Shown here one piece after another: positions 1 through 22,594 of a stretch of 64,000 nt of DNA. The stretch lies in contig CM030851.1 of NCBI GenBank assembly GCA_018105865.1, positions 124,001 through 188,000 on the forward strand, given 5' to 3'. This DNA comes from Metaphire vulgaris. Its lineage: Eukaryota; Annelida; Clitellata; Crassiclitellata; Megascolecidae. Both the position numbers and the translations under genes were made by a program. Each line of letters begins with the position of its first letter. The stretch's first letter is position 1. The notes under the pieces were generated by a model, which was not told the origin of the DNA, made no database searches, and worked only from the letters and a program-made list of their open reading frames with translations.

Positions 1-11716
<11,716 letters not shown>

Positions 11717-11729
11717 TAGTGTTGTGGGC

Positions 11730-13180
11730 TGAGGCATTCAGAAAGTTTAAATATCCCTGTGAATGCAAAATCTTCTCAAAGTAGCACAGATATCTCCTGT
11801 ATTAGCAGGTCACTACAATGCGACTAGTTTTGGTCTTTTATCAGTCAGTGAATTAACACAACTGTCAAACTTCACTTCTCACTTTTGTGATAATGAATTC
11901 CACTTTGCTGAAAAAGAAAACAAATGAAATAATTTACTTTTCTGCCTAAAAACAAACAAAGCAAGTCAACCTTTGTCATTAACTAATTCAAATCTATTAC
12001 TGAAGGCTTCTCCAATTGATTGAACAGTTCTCTTGTGAATCGATAAGGTCAAATTGACAATACAATATTCACAATACCATTTGTCTTGCTGTTAACTAAT
12101 GTATTAGTGACTAATTGCAGTAAAGAAGGATGATCAATAACAATGCAGTCACATTCTATCAATCCCTTAAATTCCTCTCCCCATCACTAGATCCCTAAAA
12201 CACCAAGCATGCTCTACATTCAGAACCTAATATGTCATTCTATATCATTCCTAAAAGCTAAATTGGATTTGCTAAACTTGCTGCCAGTTCCAGTTTTAAA
12301 AATAGATTCTAAAAGTACTTGGTTAGACACTGAATCAAGCATGTTGCTTGGCTTGTGACTCATCACGATTGTTCTTTCACAATGGTCCACATGTCTAAGT
12401 AGAGCATGTTCTAACTGATGCCAGAAACCAAAAAAGATCTAGTGTGCTTTTCAGCATGACAGCCAATAGTTATTCTGGTTACTGTTTCAAATAGTTCACT
12501 AATTCTGGAATTCTATCATGTCTGGGTTTATGCATCAAATATTTTATAAACCTCTGTTTGCCTAAAATGAAATAAATCACAAAAATGCATTCCATACAAA
12601 TTCTTAAAAGCAAAAAAACTTCCTGCCATTTCTCTAGTATCCTCCGTAAAGACATATTCTCAGACAGATCAGCAAAGTTGAATTTTCTGCCCAATGAGTA
12701 ATTTTACTAATGCAACATTTTTGGCCAGACTAGTAATTTCTCAAAGCTTTTATTGGCTGAATTGATGGACAGAGGAAGATCATCAATTAGACATTAGGCT
12801 GGAAGCACACAGTGTAGGAGATAAATTATTGCTGCTTATACTTCATTCTATGCCTTTTAAAGTTTATAAAAACACTGCAATACTTAGATGAAGAGGTCAT
12901 CTCTCCTCACTGGTCAGTTACAGGCCTCATTGGGTTGAAAAGTTTGATCACAGATCACCAAACCCCATCAGATGATGAACATTTGGGGGCTGTAGTCCAA
13001 CCAAACCCCTACTTTTCTGAAAAGTTGAGCCCTGGATGTTACATAAATTAAGCCAGACTACAATGCTAAAATGACCAAACAGTCAAATATTGAACTAGCG
13101 AATTAGTGGTTAAAATGCATAATTTGATATCATCCTTGAATGTTGCAAAAACGGATAACTGTTTGCGCCCTTTGCTTTTA
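11730..13180. other. Upstream DDX6 region, probably 5' UTR intron
   Basis: AT-rich, no secure gene. A 71-codon minus-strand open frame at 12479-12694 looks mildly coding but could not be tied to any gene. Confidence 0.4.
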
Positions 13181-13880
13181 AGCTGGTAGAACAATGTCAC
13201 GGTTTTAATTTAGGCTGAATTTTCGACCCGGAGTTATTCGGTCAAACTAATTAAATTTTTCGAAACCGTGATAGCTTTCGGTCAGAGGTCGAGGTAATGT
13301 CGTCGTCTTAGCGGTGGGTAACCAAACGAACTTAAAGGCTTTGCATTGGACGACTGGCTATTGTTCTGCTCTTAAAACTGGTCCAACGAAGATCTTTCTA
13401 AAAGGCGCAAATGAGAATGAATGGCTTCTTGTTCGGCCGTCGTCACCAGCAGCAGCCTCGTCGCACCGTTCGGTCGTCTAAATGACCGTCTAGACATCCA
13501 CCGTTAGACCGAGACTGCGCTCAGATATGGCACTGAGGGACAGGAGAGGGACTGAGAAGACCACTGAGCGCTGAAGTTACCGCAGATGAAGACGAAGACG
13601 ATCGAACGCTTTCTCTTTTGCAAAAGATACTCGACGAAACAAAATGGCCAACGACGTCGTCGTCGTCGTCGTCGCCGCCACCGTCTGAGATTAATTATGC
13701 GCCATTTTACCTTAGCAATCAGTGGCTGATCCAGAGCAGGGATTCTGCAATTGGGGTTGGAATTACAGAATTTAAGAACCAATATAATGTGACATCTCGT
13801 CAATTTCTTTAGCACCCGTGTTTTGAATGCGTACGAACTAGCTGTTCCTTCAGCGTTTGTCCGTCTCAAGACACAGCTGT
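13180..13880 (-). promoter_or_regulatory. CpG-rich probable DDX6 promoter and untranslated first exon
   Basis: GC and CpG rise sharply here against AT-rich flanks, with a CGTCGT run at 13654-13677. On the minus strand a GTAACT donor-like site follows position 13578, which would allow an untranslated exon to splice to the CTCAG acceptor just above the DDX6 ATG. No TATA box was used; the call rests on composition and position. Confidence 0.35.
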
Positions 13881-14023
13881 CCTATGTGCAGTGCTGTTAC
13901 GGTTAACCGAACCGAAACGAAAACGCGGTTTTTCGGTTAAAACCGAACCGAACCCGCGGTTTTGACCATGCAAATTTGGACGGTTATTTTTCGTAGAGAA
14001 TAGCAAATACAATGCCTGATTAC

Positions 14024-14567
14024 CAGCGATGGGCAACCAACTAAAAATATTAGTTTAACTACAACTAAATTTAAACTAAAAAATAAGTAGTTATAAACTA
14101 TTAGTTGCAAACTAACTTTCTAAAATAGTTAACTAAACTAAACAAATATAGTTAAACTTTTTGAAACTAATTTTACAACTTTTTCCCAGGTGTCAGGTAT
14201 GTGTTCATAAAATATTATAGACAATGCTCAAAACATGAAAAAGTCAGTCAATGAACCATTAAATTCATTATTCATTGTCTATTTAATATTTAAGTCTTAG
14301 TCTAGACTGCAGGAACACAAGTTTGTCAAATTTGTTTGGAAAAAATAACCCATAAAGGCAAAGATAAAAAAGATGCTGTTATTGAAAATTTGGGACACCA
14401 ACTACAAAGTTTTAGTTAAACTATTTAGGTATTAACTACAATTTTTCAGTTAAACTAGCATTTTAACTAAACTATTTGTTTAATTAAATTATGAAGATAA
14501 CTAAAAAAAGTTAGTTACACTTTTAGTTAACAACTACTGTAATTAGTTAACTAGTTGCCCATCACTG
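14024..14567. mobile_element. Nested hAT-type MITE with AACTA-rich ends
   Basis: Left end CAGCGATGGGCAACCAACTA; right end reads TTAACTAGTTGCCCATCACTG. Flanking 8-mers CTGATTAC and ATGATTAT match at six of eight positions. It lies wholly within the 13889-15224 element. Confidence 0.8.
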
Positions 14568-14597
14568 ATGATTATGCACGACTTTTAAGTCACCTTG

Positions 14598-14999
14598 GGG
14601 GCTGTCCATTAATTATGTCGACAATTTTTGGGGAATTTTTGACACCCTTGTCAACAACTGTCAACTTTCAGTCACCCCCTATAATTATGTCAAAAACTTT
14701 TGAACCCCTCCCCCAAGATCAATGGCAGGTCCCAATAACAAGGTTGTTATTTTTGCGGTGATGACCACTTTTCCCCGTTTTTGCTCATCGAGTGTCAAAA
14801 TGTGATGGTGATGACCTTTTTTGCCATGCTTTTTTCATTGTAATAAGTAGTATTCCATGAGATTTCCTATCTTTAGATTATTTGTAAAAAGTGAAATTGT
14901 TGACGTCAACTTCTCTTGATCCCCTCCCCCTGTCAACAACTGTCAAACTTTTTCAAACCCACTTCCCCTAAATTGTTGACGTAATTAATGGACAGCCCC
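14598..14999. mobile_element. Second nested MITE with GGGGCTGTCC ends
   Basis: Left end GGGGCTGTCCATTAATTATG; right end reads GTAATTAATGGACAGCCCC. The inverted repeats continue inward through a GTCGACAATTT/AAATTGTTGAC pair. Flanking duplication is not clear. Confidence 0.75.
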
Positions 15000-15639
15000 T
15001 TCTCTTCTCTGTTAATGCAATTGCCAATAATTGCTGCATAAAAGTAAATCTGCATAAAATTTACATCACTTTCTCATAGGCAGTGCTGCTGACTCATCAT
15101 AGACATGACACAAAAACGACACTTTCTATACTTTTAACGCTTAAAAGCTGTGCATCCTAGTGATGTTCATAAAACCAAACCGAAACTGACCGAAATTGCA
15201 CGAGGTGAAACCATAACAGCTCTACCTATGTGATGACATTCTGGTCAGACATCCATGGCACTCCAACTACCTTTGAAAAGGATCAGGTCAATAATCTCTG
15301 AGATTAGACAGCAAGAAAAACTACAGTGAATCCAACCTAGCAACCTCATATCAAATGTTTCTATACAAACACAGGACTAAATCCTCAACTACAATAAGCA
15401 GCCAGTGGGTCACATGCCACCCCTTATGCAGTGTTTTAGAATGATTTTCTTGGTTTGAGGACCACTATCACTCATACATCCTTCTATTGCAACTTCTTTT
15501 TTATCTGGTTAATCCACTAAAGACAGTCATGTGAATGGTCTGAAATCCTGGATTTTGACTTGAATCTTATGCAAATAGGAGTTGGTATGCCATCAGCTGA
15601 AGCTTCTACACATTGTGAGATGATGCTATAGAAGTTGAT

Positions 15640-15715
15640 TATTAGATAAGCATTGATATAGTACAAGGCGCTATAGAAATCCATGAGATTGTACTTACTT
15701 ACTTACTTATGGGTT
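15640..15715 (+). repeat. Retroelement tail ending in (ACTT)n
   Basis: GGCGCTATAGAAATCCATGA followed by ACTTACTTACTTACTT. Related tails occur at 20303-20340, 38322-38365 and 55140-55190. Confidence 0.6.
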
Positions 15716-16045
15716 TGTGTGTCTATCATACAGACGAGGGAGCAGCTTGCAGCCACAATGTTGCTCTGCACTTATTACATGATCACACGTAGGATTTGCA
15801 CAGGAATAAATTGGTCTTCATTTTGATCCTTGTTGTTGTGTTTCTGTAATTTTCATAACATACAGTATATGTATATAAGACATGAAATTTTCAAGAGGTT
15901 TCTGTAATAATATTGTAATTACTGATTAAATCAATCATATCATTATGTAATGTAATTTCACAATCATTTAGATAAAAAATTTATAAAAAGGTCAGCTGAA
16001 GAAACAAAGGAGAAGTTTAGCATAAATGAATTCAGTTCAGTTTCT

Positions 16046-16480
16046 TCAGAAGATTATTGAAGCCCAAGCAGCAATCAGCAACATGCCTCCATAGGGAGTC
16101 ACTTTACGAATGGCATCACTCTCTGTTAGGGCATAGTAATAGCAGCTTCCAGAAAACAGCAACATCCCGAGACAAAGCAGGCTTCCAAACTGTAAATATA
16201 AACCTAAGTTAATTCTACTTGGCTAATCTACAGCTGCCTACAGAGTACAAAGGTCCACTGTATCCACCATATAAAATGTTCTCAATACTCCAATAAATCA
16301 GAAATGAACTTGATGAAGGAAAGATAACAAAAATATAAAAATATCAATGTGCTAAATGGAAATCAAGTGAATTTTTATAAGACATTGAAATCTCTCTCAT
16401 CATGTTCCAATGACATGAAGTAGGACATCATTCTGCAATCATCACTCATGAAAATTCTCCAAAAAGCAAACAGACAGTGT

Positions 16481-16562
<82 letters not shown>

Positions 16563-16951
16563 ACGATTAAATTTATTTAATCACGATTAATCATGTGATT
16601 AAATTATTTAAATTATTAATCGCTTTTAATTTCCTTAGCAACGTTATTCTGGTCCCGAAGTAGTAATAAAATTGAAATAAACAATGCACCAGTTGCAGCA
16701 CAGACTTTCAGAATTTCAACTAATGACCACGCATAACATTACCGGTAAATAGCACATGCATCATCCATTTCAGTCAACTTTAAACAAAAATTCGTGACGT
16801 TATCACTTTCAAGCTCAGTTTTTTAAAGCTTCATTAGAGAAATATGAGAAGCTTAATTATGATGCAATTAATTTTTTAATCGCAATTTTAAAAAATCGCG
16901 ATTAACAGATTAACACGTTATTCAAGCGTTAATCTCAATTAAAGGACAGCA

Positions 16952-17043
<92 letters not shown>

Positions 17044-17952
17044 CATATATATATAAACTGCATCTTAATTTCCATTAATATGCTAAATGAACTTAAGTAC
17101 CAAATTAGGTCTTCTTGTCAATGGTGCACCAAGAAGAGCCAGAGTATGGAAGAAATGGTAGCGACTTCCTGTTTCAAAAGCCTAAAACCAACAAAACTGT
17201 TATATGACAATATTTGAAACAATACTATTACTGCTGCAAAAGCTGATTGTTCTAAGCTGTTCCTTGGAATGCAATCATCTGTGAAATGCTGTTAGCACAA
17301 TGCATCAATAGGTTTTCTTATTGCTTTTGTTAACATTGCATGCATGCCACAGATTGTTGCATACAATTCCCTTAATTTTGTGAAAATACTTGGATGTTGG
17401 AAAATGCTTTAAAATTCAGTTTTAAAAAACTCAAGGAACAATGTTAAGGAACTGAGTAAATCATAAGCACAAAATGTCCACCAAGCATGTGCAACAAATG
17501 ATAAATACACTAATTAATACATTTTTATAATAAAACATTAAGTTTAAAAATTTAATCTAATATGAATTATAAATGCAAATAGACTAAATTTCAACTTGCC
17601 AGTTTCAGATGCTCTTGCTGGTGTCCCGGTCTTAAAACTACAACAATTATACAATGTCACATAAACTTGGCTATAGCAGTCTAAACAGATGTAATATATA
17701 GAATGAACCAATCAACTAGCACGTTCTTAAACCCTTTACTGACCATGAAACACAAGTGCATTCATTTTACATTACATAACAAGCAAATGGCCAGTAAAGG
17801 GGTTAAATATCTTTATATTATGCTTGGAGAGAATTGCCAACAGCTTCAGAGAACTTCAAATAAACATCAAAATAAACCACTTTATAATGAAACAAAACAA
17901 CAAAATGCTCTTGACTTTAGCCCTTGTTATGTTACTGCACTATATAAATTGT

Positions 17953-18010
<58 letters not shown>

Positions 18011-20192
18011 GATTACCCAGTTTGATTTTCTAACTAAGAAATAAAAATGCCTTAACTGGACATTGTAATGTAATGTAACAAATATTTGTATAGCGCCTCT
18101 TCTGAAGAATCAATCACTCAGAAGCGCTCCTGCTGCAATTACTCCATATTGACAAAGAGATAAGTTTTAAGTCATATCTGGAATTGTATTGTATCTGGAA
18201 TGGGGTTTTTCCATCTACTCGCAATCAATTTATTGCGAAAACTAAAGTCTCATATATCAAGTGTGCTTATGGTGTGCTTCTTGGACTTCCGGATACTAGA
18301 CTGAACCGCATACAATCAGTGCTGAACCAGGCTGCACGAGTGATTTTCGGCTGTCGCTGGGGTGACCACGTCACTCCTCTCCTTAGAGATCGACTCCACT
18401 GGCTCCGTGTGCCACAGCGCATTGTCTACAAGCGCTGTTGGCTTACGTTTCGGGCTTTACACGATCCATTCTGTCCTAATCATTTAACTGTACTTGTACG
18501 GAGATCGACTGTGATCGAGAGGAGATCGGTTCTTAGGTCCAGTCGGAGAGTGCAGTTGTTGGTCCCTCCCCCGTCCAAGACCCCTAAGTTTGGGGAAAGA
18601 TCATTCGCGTGGGGGAATCCCGCCCTGTGGAACTCTCTTCCAGACAAAGTGACTGGAGCAGTCTCAGCTGGACTTTTTATCAGAAATTTGAAGACACATT
18701 TATTTAATATTGGATATGAACTGTGTTAAGCGCTTTTGTTGTAGGCCTTAGCCTTGTCTACTGCGCTATATAAATTGTCAATAAATAAATAAATAAATAA
18801 AAGTGAGTCTAAAGTCAGGAGTGTCTCAAAGCAGAAATAAAAGAGATGCTATATAAGTCTAATGTTACATTACATCAAATGTCATTACACAAAATTACAC
18901 ATGTTAGAAGAACTCACAATGTAAAGCGCCCTTGACTTTTGCTCTTCCCATGTTTATCGCGCTATGCCAAATTGACATGATTGTTGATTGATTGAAGCGC
19001 ACTACCTCAGCAGAATGAAACAGTTGTTGCAGGGCTGCTGGAAAATTTGCTAAAAACAAGTTTCTGGGATATTAATTAGATTTCTCTCCTTTCACCTCCA
19101 AATATCAACCATAATCCTAACTAACATGGTATGGTATGGTATGGTATGGTATCGTCCATCCTCATTGCTGAGGGTCGGAGGCTATGCAGGCTGATGACAA
19201 GGTTCTCCACGTGACTCTGTCTTTTGCAGTTCTGATGCAATTGATAATTGGTTGTTTTGTCCATTCCACAATATCATCCGTCCATCGTCTACGAGGCCGT
19301 CCTCTCTTCCTCTTGCCATTAATTCTGCCATGCAGTATCGTTGTACATAAATTGTCTGCTCGCACTATGTGACCAAAGTATTTCAGTTTCCTAAATTTGA
19401 TAACTGAGTATAGACGCCTATTTTCCCCAAGTTCTTCTATGATTGAGGCATTTGTTCTATGTTCTTTCCAGCTGATGGACATCATTCTTCTGAAGGCTGT
19501 CATCTCGAAAGCATTGATTCTTTTCTGATCTGCCTTTTTCACTGTCCAAGCTTCAGCTCCATATGTTGCAATGGGCCAGACCAATGCTTCCATCAGGCGT
19601 TTCTTTATGTGCAGACTGAGCGCCCGATCCTTCCAAACAGTAGTGAGTGTCTTTATGGCTGAACGCCCCATGCCAAGCCTTGATCTTATTTCAGAGCTGC
19701 AGTCATTCTAACTAACATAGATAGATTTAATACAAAGCTCGGTTCTTGTCGGTTAATTCACCGCCAATAGTTTATTCAATAGGGTTTAGGGTTAGGTTTA
19801 GGGTTTGGGTTAGTGTTAGGGTTAGGGTTAAGTTGCCTGTGATTTTACCGAAAATCCCTTACATTTACCCAATGTTGGCGGTGAATTAACCGACAAGTAC
19901 CCAAAGCTCAAAGCATCTGTCAACGTATATGTCAAACTCATGCGAACAGCTAATTGACCGTAATATAATCACCGTGGGCTCCGTAGGCGCCAAGGCCAAC
20001 GGCCAGCACCCCCGATATGCCAGCTACGCTGACGAACAGTCGCCCAGCCGCAAAGCCAGCGGGGGCCATCGGTCCGTCGCTGGCGGTCACTTGGCGGACG
20101 ACGACCTGCTGCGATTCTTTTGCCCCCGAAAGAAACGAAGGAGTGAACCTCTTGATCCAGTCGACTGTTGACTCACGCAGCGAATCCTTCAT
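16046..20192 (-). CDS. TMEM256: TMEM256-like DUF423 membrane protein
   Basis: Small multi-pass membrane protein of the DUF423/TMEM256 family, whose role is unknown. Exons in transcript order: 19973-20192, 17600-17637, 17101-17181, 16046-16189 (stop TGA), about 160 residues. Family signatures: hydrophobic first segment ending GAYGAH, then FETGSRYHFLHTLALLGAP, a helix GSLLCLGMLLFSGSCYYY, and the last helix GGMLLIAAWASIIF. The 38-base second exon (VLRPGHQQEHLKL) fills the expected gap between GAYGAH and the HFLH block; its donor is GCAAGT, so that intron is GC-AG. Start is ATG at 20192; an in-frame stop lies upstream. The N-terminus is about 50 residues longer than the vertebrate protein and could carry a targeting sequence. 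Intron 3 contains an AT-rich MITE; intron 1 contains LINE and MITE copies. Confidence 0.9.
16485..16560. repeat. (AT)n microsatellite, left block
   Basis: Long AT dinucleotide run in a TMEM256 intron, immediately left of a MITE-like insert. Confidence 0.95.
16561..16954. mobile_element. Probable MITE inserted in an (AT)n tract
   Basis: Insert with AACGATTAAATT at one side and GCGTTAATCTCAATTAAAGG at the other, rich in ATTAATCGCGATTAA-type words. It is bounded on both sides by AT microsatellite, so the target site cannot be resolved. Confidence 0.5.
16955..17037. repeat. (AT)n microsatellite, right block
   Basis: AT dinucleotide run right of the MITE-like insert and just downstream of TMEM256 exon 3. 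Confidence 0.95.
17727..17806. mobile_element. 80-bp TTAA-flanked MITE (piggyBac-like), copy 1
   Basis: TTAA at both ends (17727-17730, 17803-17806), inner ends ACCCTTTACTGACC and, reverse complemented, CCCCTTTACTGGCC. The centre contains CATTTTACATT, shared with the copy at 20846. No coding capacity. Confidence 0.75.
17955..18006. repeat. (AAT)n microsatellite
   Basis: Trinucleotide AAT run in TMEM256 intron 1. Confidence 0.95.
18062..18800 (+). mobile_element. CR1/jockey-like LINE 3' end
   Basis: Plus-strand frame at 18250-18729 gives the C-terminal block of a non-LTR reverse transcriptase: LLGLPDTRLNRIQSVLNQAA, ARVIFGCRWGDHVTPLLRD, RLHWLRVPQRIVYKR, then NPALWNSLPDKV and LKTHLFNIGYEL. A tail with CGCTATATAAATTGTCAATA and (AATA)n follows. 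It is 5'-truncated, inside TMEM256 intron 1, opposite strand. Confidence 0.9.
19127..19700 (-). mobile_element. Non-LTR retrotransposon 3' end with (TATGG)n tail
   Basis: The minus strand at 19162-19671 is open for 169 codons: LMEALVWPIATYGAEAWTVK, then FEMTAFRRMMSISWKEHRTN, KLKYFGHIVRADNL and GKRKRGRPRRRWTDDIVEWT. This is the C-terminus of the endonuclease-reverse transcriptase LINE type. Its 3' side is a CCATA pentamer tail. The intact frame suggests a younger insertion than most here. Confidence 0.85.
19741..19901. mobile_element. 161-bp palindromic MITE with TTAGGG-like core
   Basis: Left end GGTTCTTGTCGGTTAATTCA; reverse complement of right end GGTACTTGTCGGTTAATTCA; the match runs about 27 bases with one mismatch. 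Exact 8-bp duplication CAAAGCTC at 19733-19740 and 19902-19909. The core at 19779-19830 is degenerate TTAGGG repeat. Confidence 0.9.
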
Positions 20193-20469
20193 CACTTCAA
20201 ACGAAGGACTCCTATACAACGGATCAGATCAACTTCTTCTCCATCAATAACTCATTGAACTTCGGACCGCCGTATTGTCACTCGTCAGTCCCAGAACTAG
20301 GTAAGTAAGTAAGTAAAATCTCACGAACTTATATAGCGCTTTTATATTTACTGTAGTAGTTGCTTATTCTTATGTTCTTACTCTCTTTTGAATAACTATA
20401 CTTTAATGTGAGCATTTGATGTACTTATGTATGTAAATGTTATGATGTTCTGTCGGAAATAAACCATTA

Positions 20470-20525
20470 TGATTATGATGATAGGATGATGATGATGATG
20501 ATGATTATTATTATTATTCTTATTC

Positions 20526-20575
<50 letters not shown>

Positions 20576-20600
20576 CATCATCATCATCACCATCATCGTC
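20470..20600. repeat. (GAT)n/(ATT)n compound microsatellite
   Basis: Runs of ATG, ATT and ATC triplets upstream of TMEM256. Confidence 0.9.
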
Positions 20601-20845
20601 ATTTAAAAAGGTCAATATATCCATAAGGTGGCACGGGCGGGTCGTTATATATAGCTACGGAGGAAATGTAGAATCTGCAGACTGCTGAAGTTTTTCTGCA
20701 GAGGACTAATAGAGTAATCATGATAATAATGTGGTTTTAAGTGGCTTAGGAAGCGAAGTCAATCTGTGTGATAAACACTCGATCCATAACCCAGTTTTCG
20801 CAGGTAACTTTTGAATCCGTTCACTATTTCATTATTAAATATCAT

Positions 20846-20925
20846 TTAACCCCTTAACTGGGGATCCCGGATATATCCGTCCATTTTACATTGAGTTACA
20901 GTTAAACACACGGTTAAGGGGTTAA
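20846..20925. mobile_element. 80-bp TTAA-flanked MITE (piggyBac-like), copy 2
   Basis: TTAA at 20846-20849 and 20922-20925. Left inner end CCCCTTAACTGGGG; right inner end reverse complement CCCCTTAACCGTG. The length equals that of the copy at 17727-17806, and both contain CATTTTACATT. Confidence 0.75.
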
Positions 20926-21473
20926 TAATAAAAAATACTGACAACGAAATATATACTATCGTTGAGTGTGTGACTGCATGATTATTAAACAAAGTCGTAC
21001 GAAAGGGCATCTGTCCAAGTATCACAGCACACTTGCAGAGGCTTCTATCCCTATTTAAGGCGGGCACAGCTGCGCCCGGAAAAAATGGGGGGATATTTTG
21101 CTACTAATCTGAACTGAACCGAGACTGATATTGATTCAAAATAACACTGACCGTGACGTAACCAATGATATACAAAATACTAACAAACAAAGTGGAAATG
21201 CCAAAGAAAAGATTTTTACAATGAAGCAAATTAACAGGAGGAACCAGAGGACACAGCATGAAACTGTTCAAGAAACGGGTTGGCTGAGACATAAACAGCA
21301 TTTTTTAGTGTAAGAGTGGTGGAAAGATGGAATGAACTGGATGAGGGGATAGTAACGGCTATCAACTGTAAACGAGTTCAAAATAAAATTCTTCAGTAGT
21401 TTAAATATTAGATTGGACGGGCAACAGTGGTTCTCACAGCCAGTGCCTTTGGATGTGAACCACTTTAAACCTT

Positions 21474-21572
21474 GTTATATTATATTATATTATATTATAT
21501 TATATTATATTATATTATATTATATTATATTATATTATATTATATTATATTATATTATATTATATTATAATA
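21474..21572. repeat. (TATAT/TATTA) pentamer satellite-like tract
   Basis: Nearly pure tandem repeat of a 5-base TTATA unit, about 19 copies, ending in AATAAAGC. Confidence 0.95.
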
Positions 21573-21886
21573 AAGCGAACATGTCTAGTCGATTGACTTA
21601 CTTACTTTCGTCGTTGATGAATGCTGATGACGATCACTTTGATGAGAAATGGAATCGAGTGTTAACCTTTAATGGCGATCGGAGCTTAGACGTTGATTTT
21701 GATGTAATTTAAAAGGTTTTAAATAGTTGTTCATTTGCTTTAAACCGACGAGTGACGCTTGTCCTCTTCTTTGTTGTAGTTTCTTACCGAATTTCTAGGG
21801 TTCATTTGTGAATTGTAATTAAGCTGCCTTCATTGCCATGCTGCGTTTGCTAATTTAAGCTGACCGTGGATAATGTGGCTACTTTT

Positions 21887-22594
21887 CAGTGGCGTAGCTA
21901 GGAATTTGTTTTGAGTGTGCAATTATTATATTTCTTAAAATAAAATATTTTGTATTTCAATATACCCCCATAAATCACATCAAGTGTACTGCAGTATAGA
22001 ATTTAACAAGTGGGTAGTGTGAATCAATTTTCTGGAGTTACAGGATATGCTTACTAACTGGGAACTCAGACGACAGAATCCCAGGCGTAAGGGATTATTA
22101 ATGGCTATTGGTTAACTTAGTTGTGAGTATTCTGTAGTAAAACGTGAACTAAAGCAGCGTCAGCTTTCTACTGCTAAACCAGTATAACCACTGGCTCTGT
22201 TTATTTACTTACATAACAGGATTTAAAGTGGCTTAGGGCATTACTGCCAGTGTGAAAGCCACTAGGGGCGCTGTTACTGTAACGCTTTCTGAGTCTCTGA
22301 CTGGACAGCAGTGTATCTGCAGCATCACTGGCCTGAAAGCAAAAGAAACTTGAACAAAGTGATATTTTGTTCGTTAATTGTATTTACCTGTGAAGAAAAG
22401 ATACGATATGATGGATGATTATGTTTATGTTAACAATACCGGAAACAAAATAATGATAACAAAAGGTAAATAAGTAATAATTGCATTGTACATTCCACTG
22501 CTAGTGCTCAAATAATGGCATTAAATTTTTTTAGCACTCGACAACTTGGGGGGGGGTGCAACTGCACCTCTTGCACCCTCTGGCTATGCCACTG
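21887..22594. mobile_element. hAT-type MITE with CAGTGGCGTAGC ends
   Basis: Left end CAGTGGCGTAGCTAGGAAT; reverse complement of right end CAGTGGCATAGCCAGAGG. Flanking 8-mers CTACTTTT and CTCCTTTT differ at one base. A poly-G run precedes the right end. No transposase frame. Confidence 0.8.

Larger units (their letters stand above)
13889..15224. mobile_element. hAT-like element, host of two later insertions
   Basis: Left end CAGTGCTGTTACGGTT; reverse complement of right end TAGAGCTGTTATGGTT. Both sides carry the exact 8-bp duplication CCTATGTG (13881-13888 and 15225-15232). Subterminal AACCGAACCGAAAC-like repeats are present at both ends. No transposase frame is visible. Confidence 0.85.

Noticed and set aside
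12479..12694. 71-codon minus-strand frame (contains KQRFIKYLMHKPRHDRIPEL)
   Set aside because: Mildly protein-like, but no recognised family, no secure start, and no partner exons; kept only as a note.
19779..19830. TTAGGG-like array as a chromosome end or fusion point
   Set aside because: It is degenerate, about 50 bases long and wholly inside a MITE with exact target duplication.
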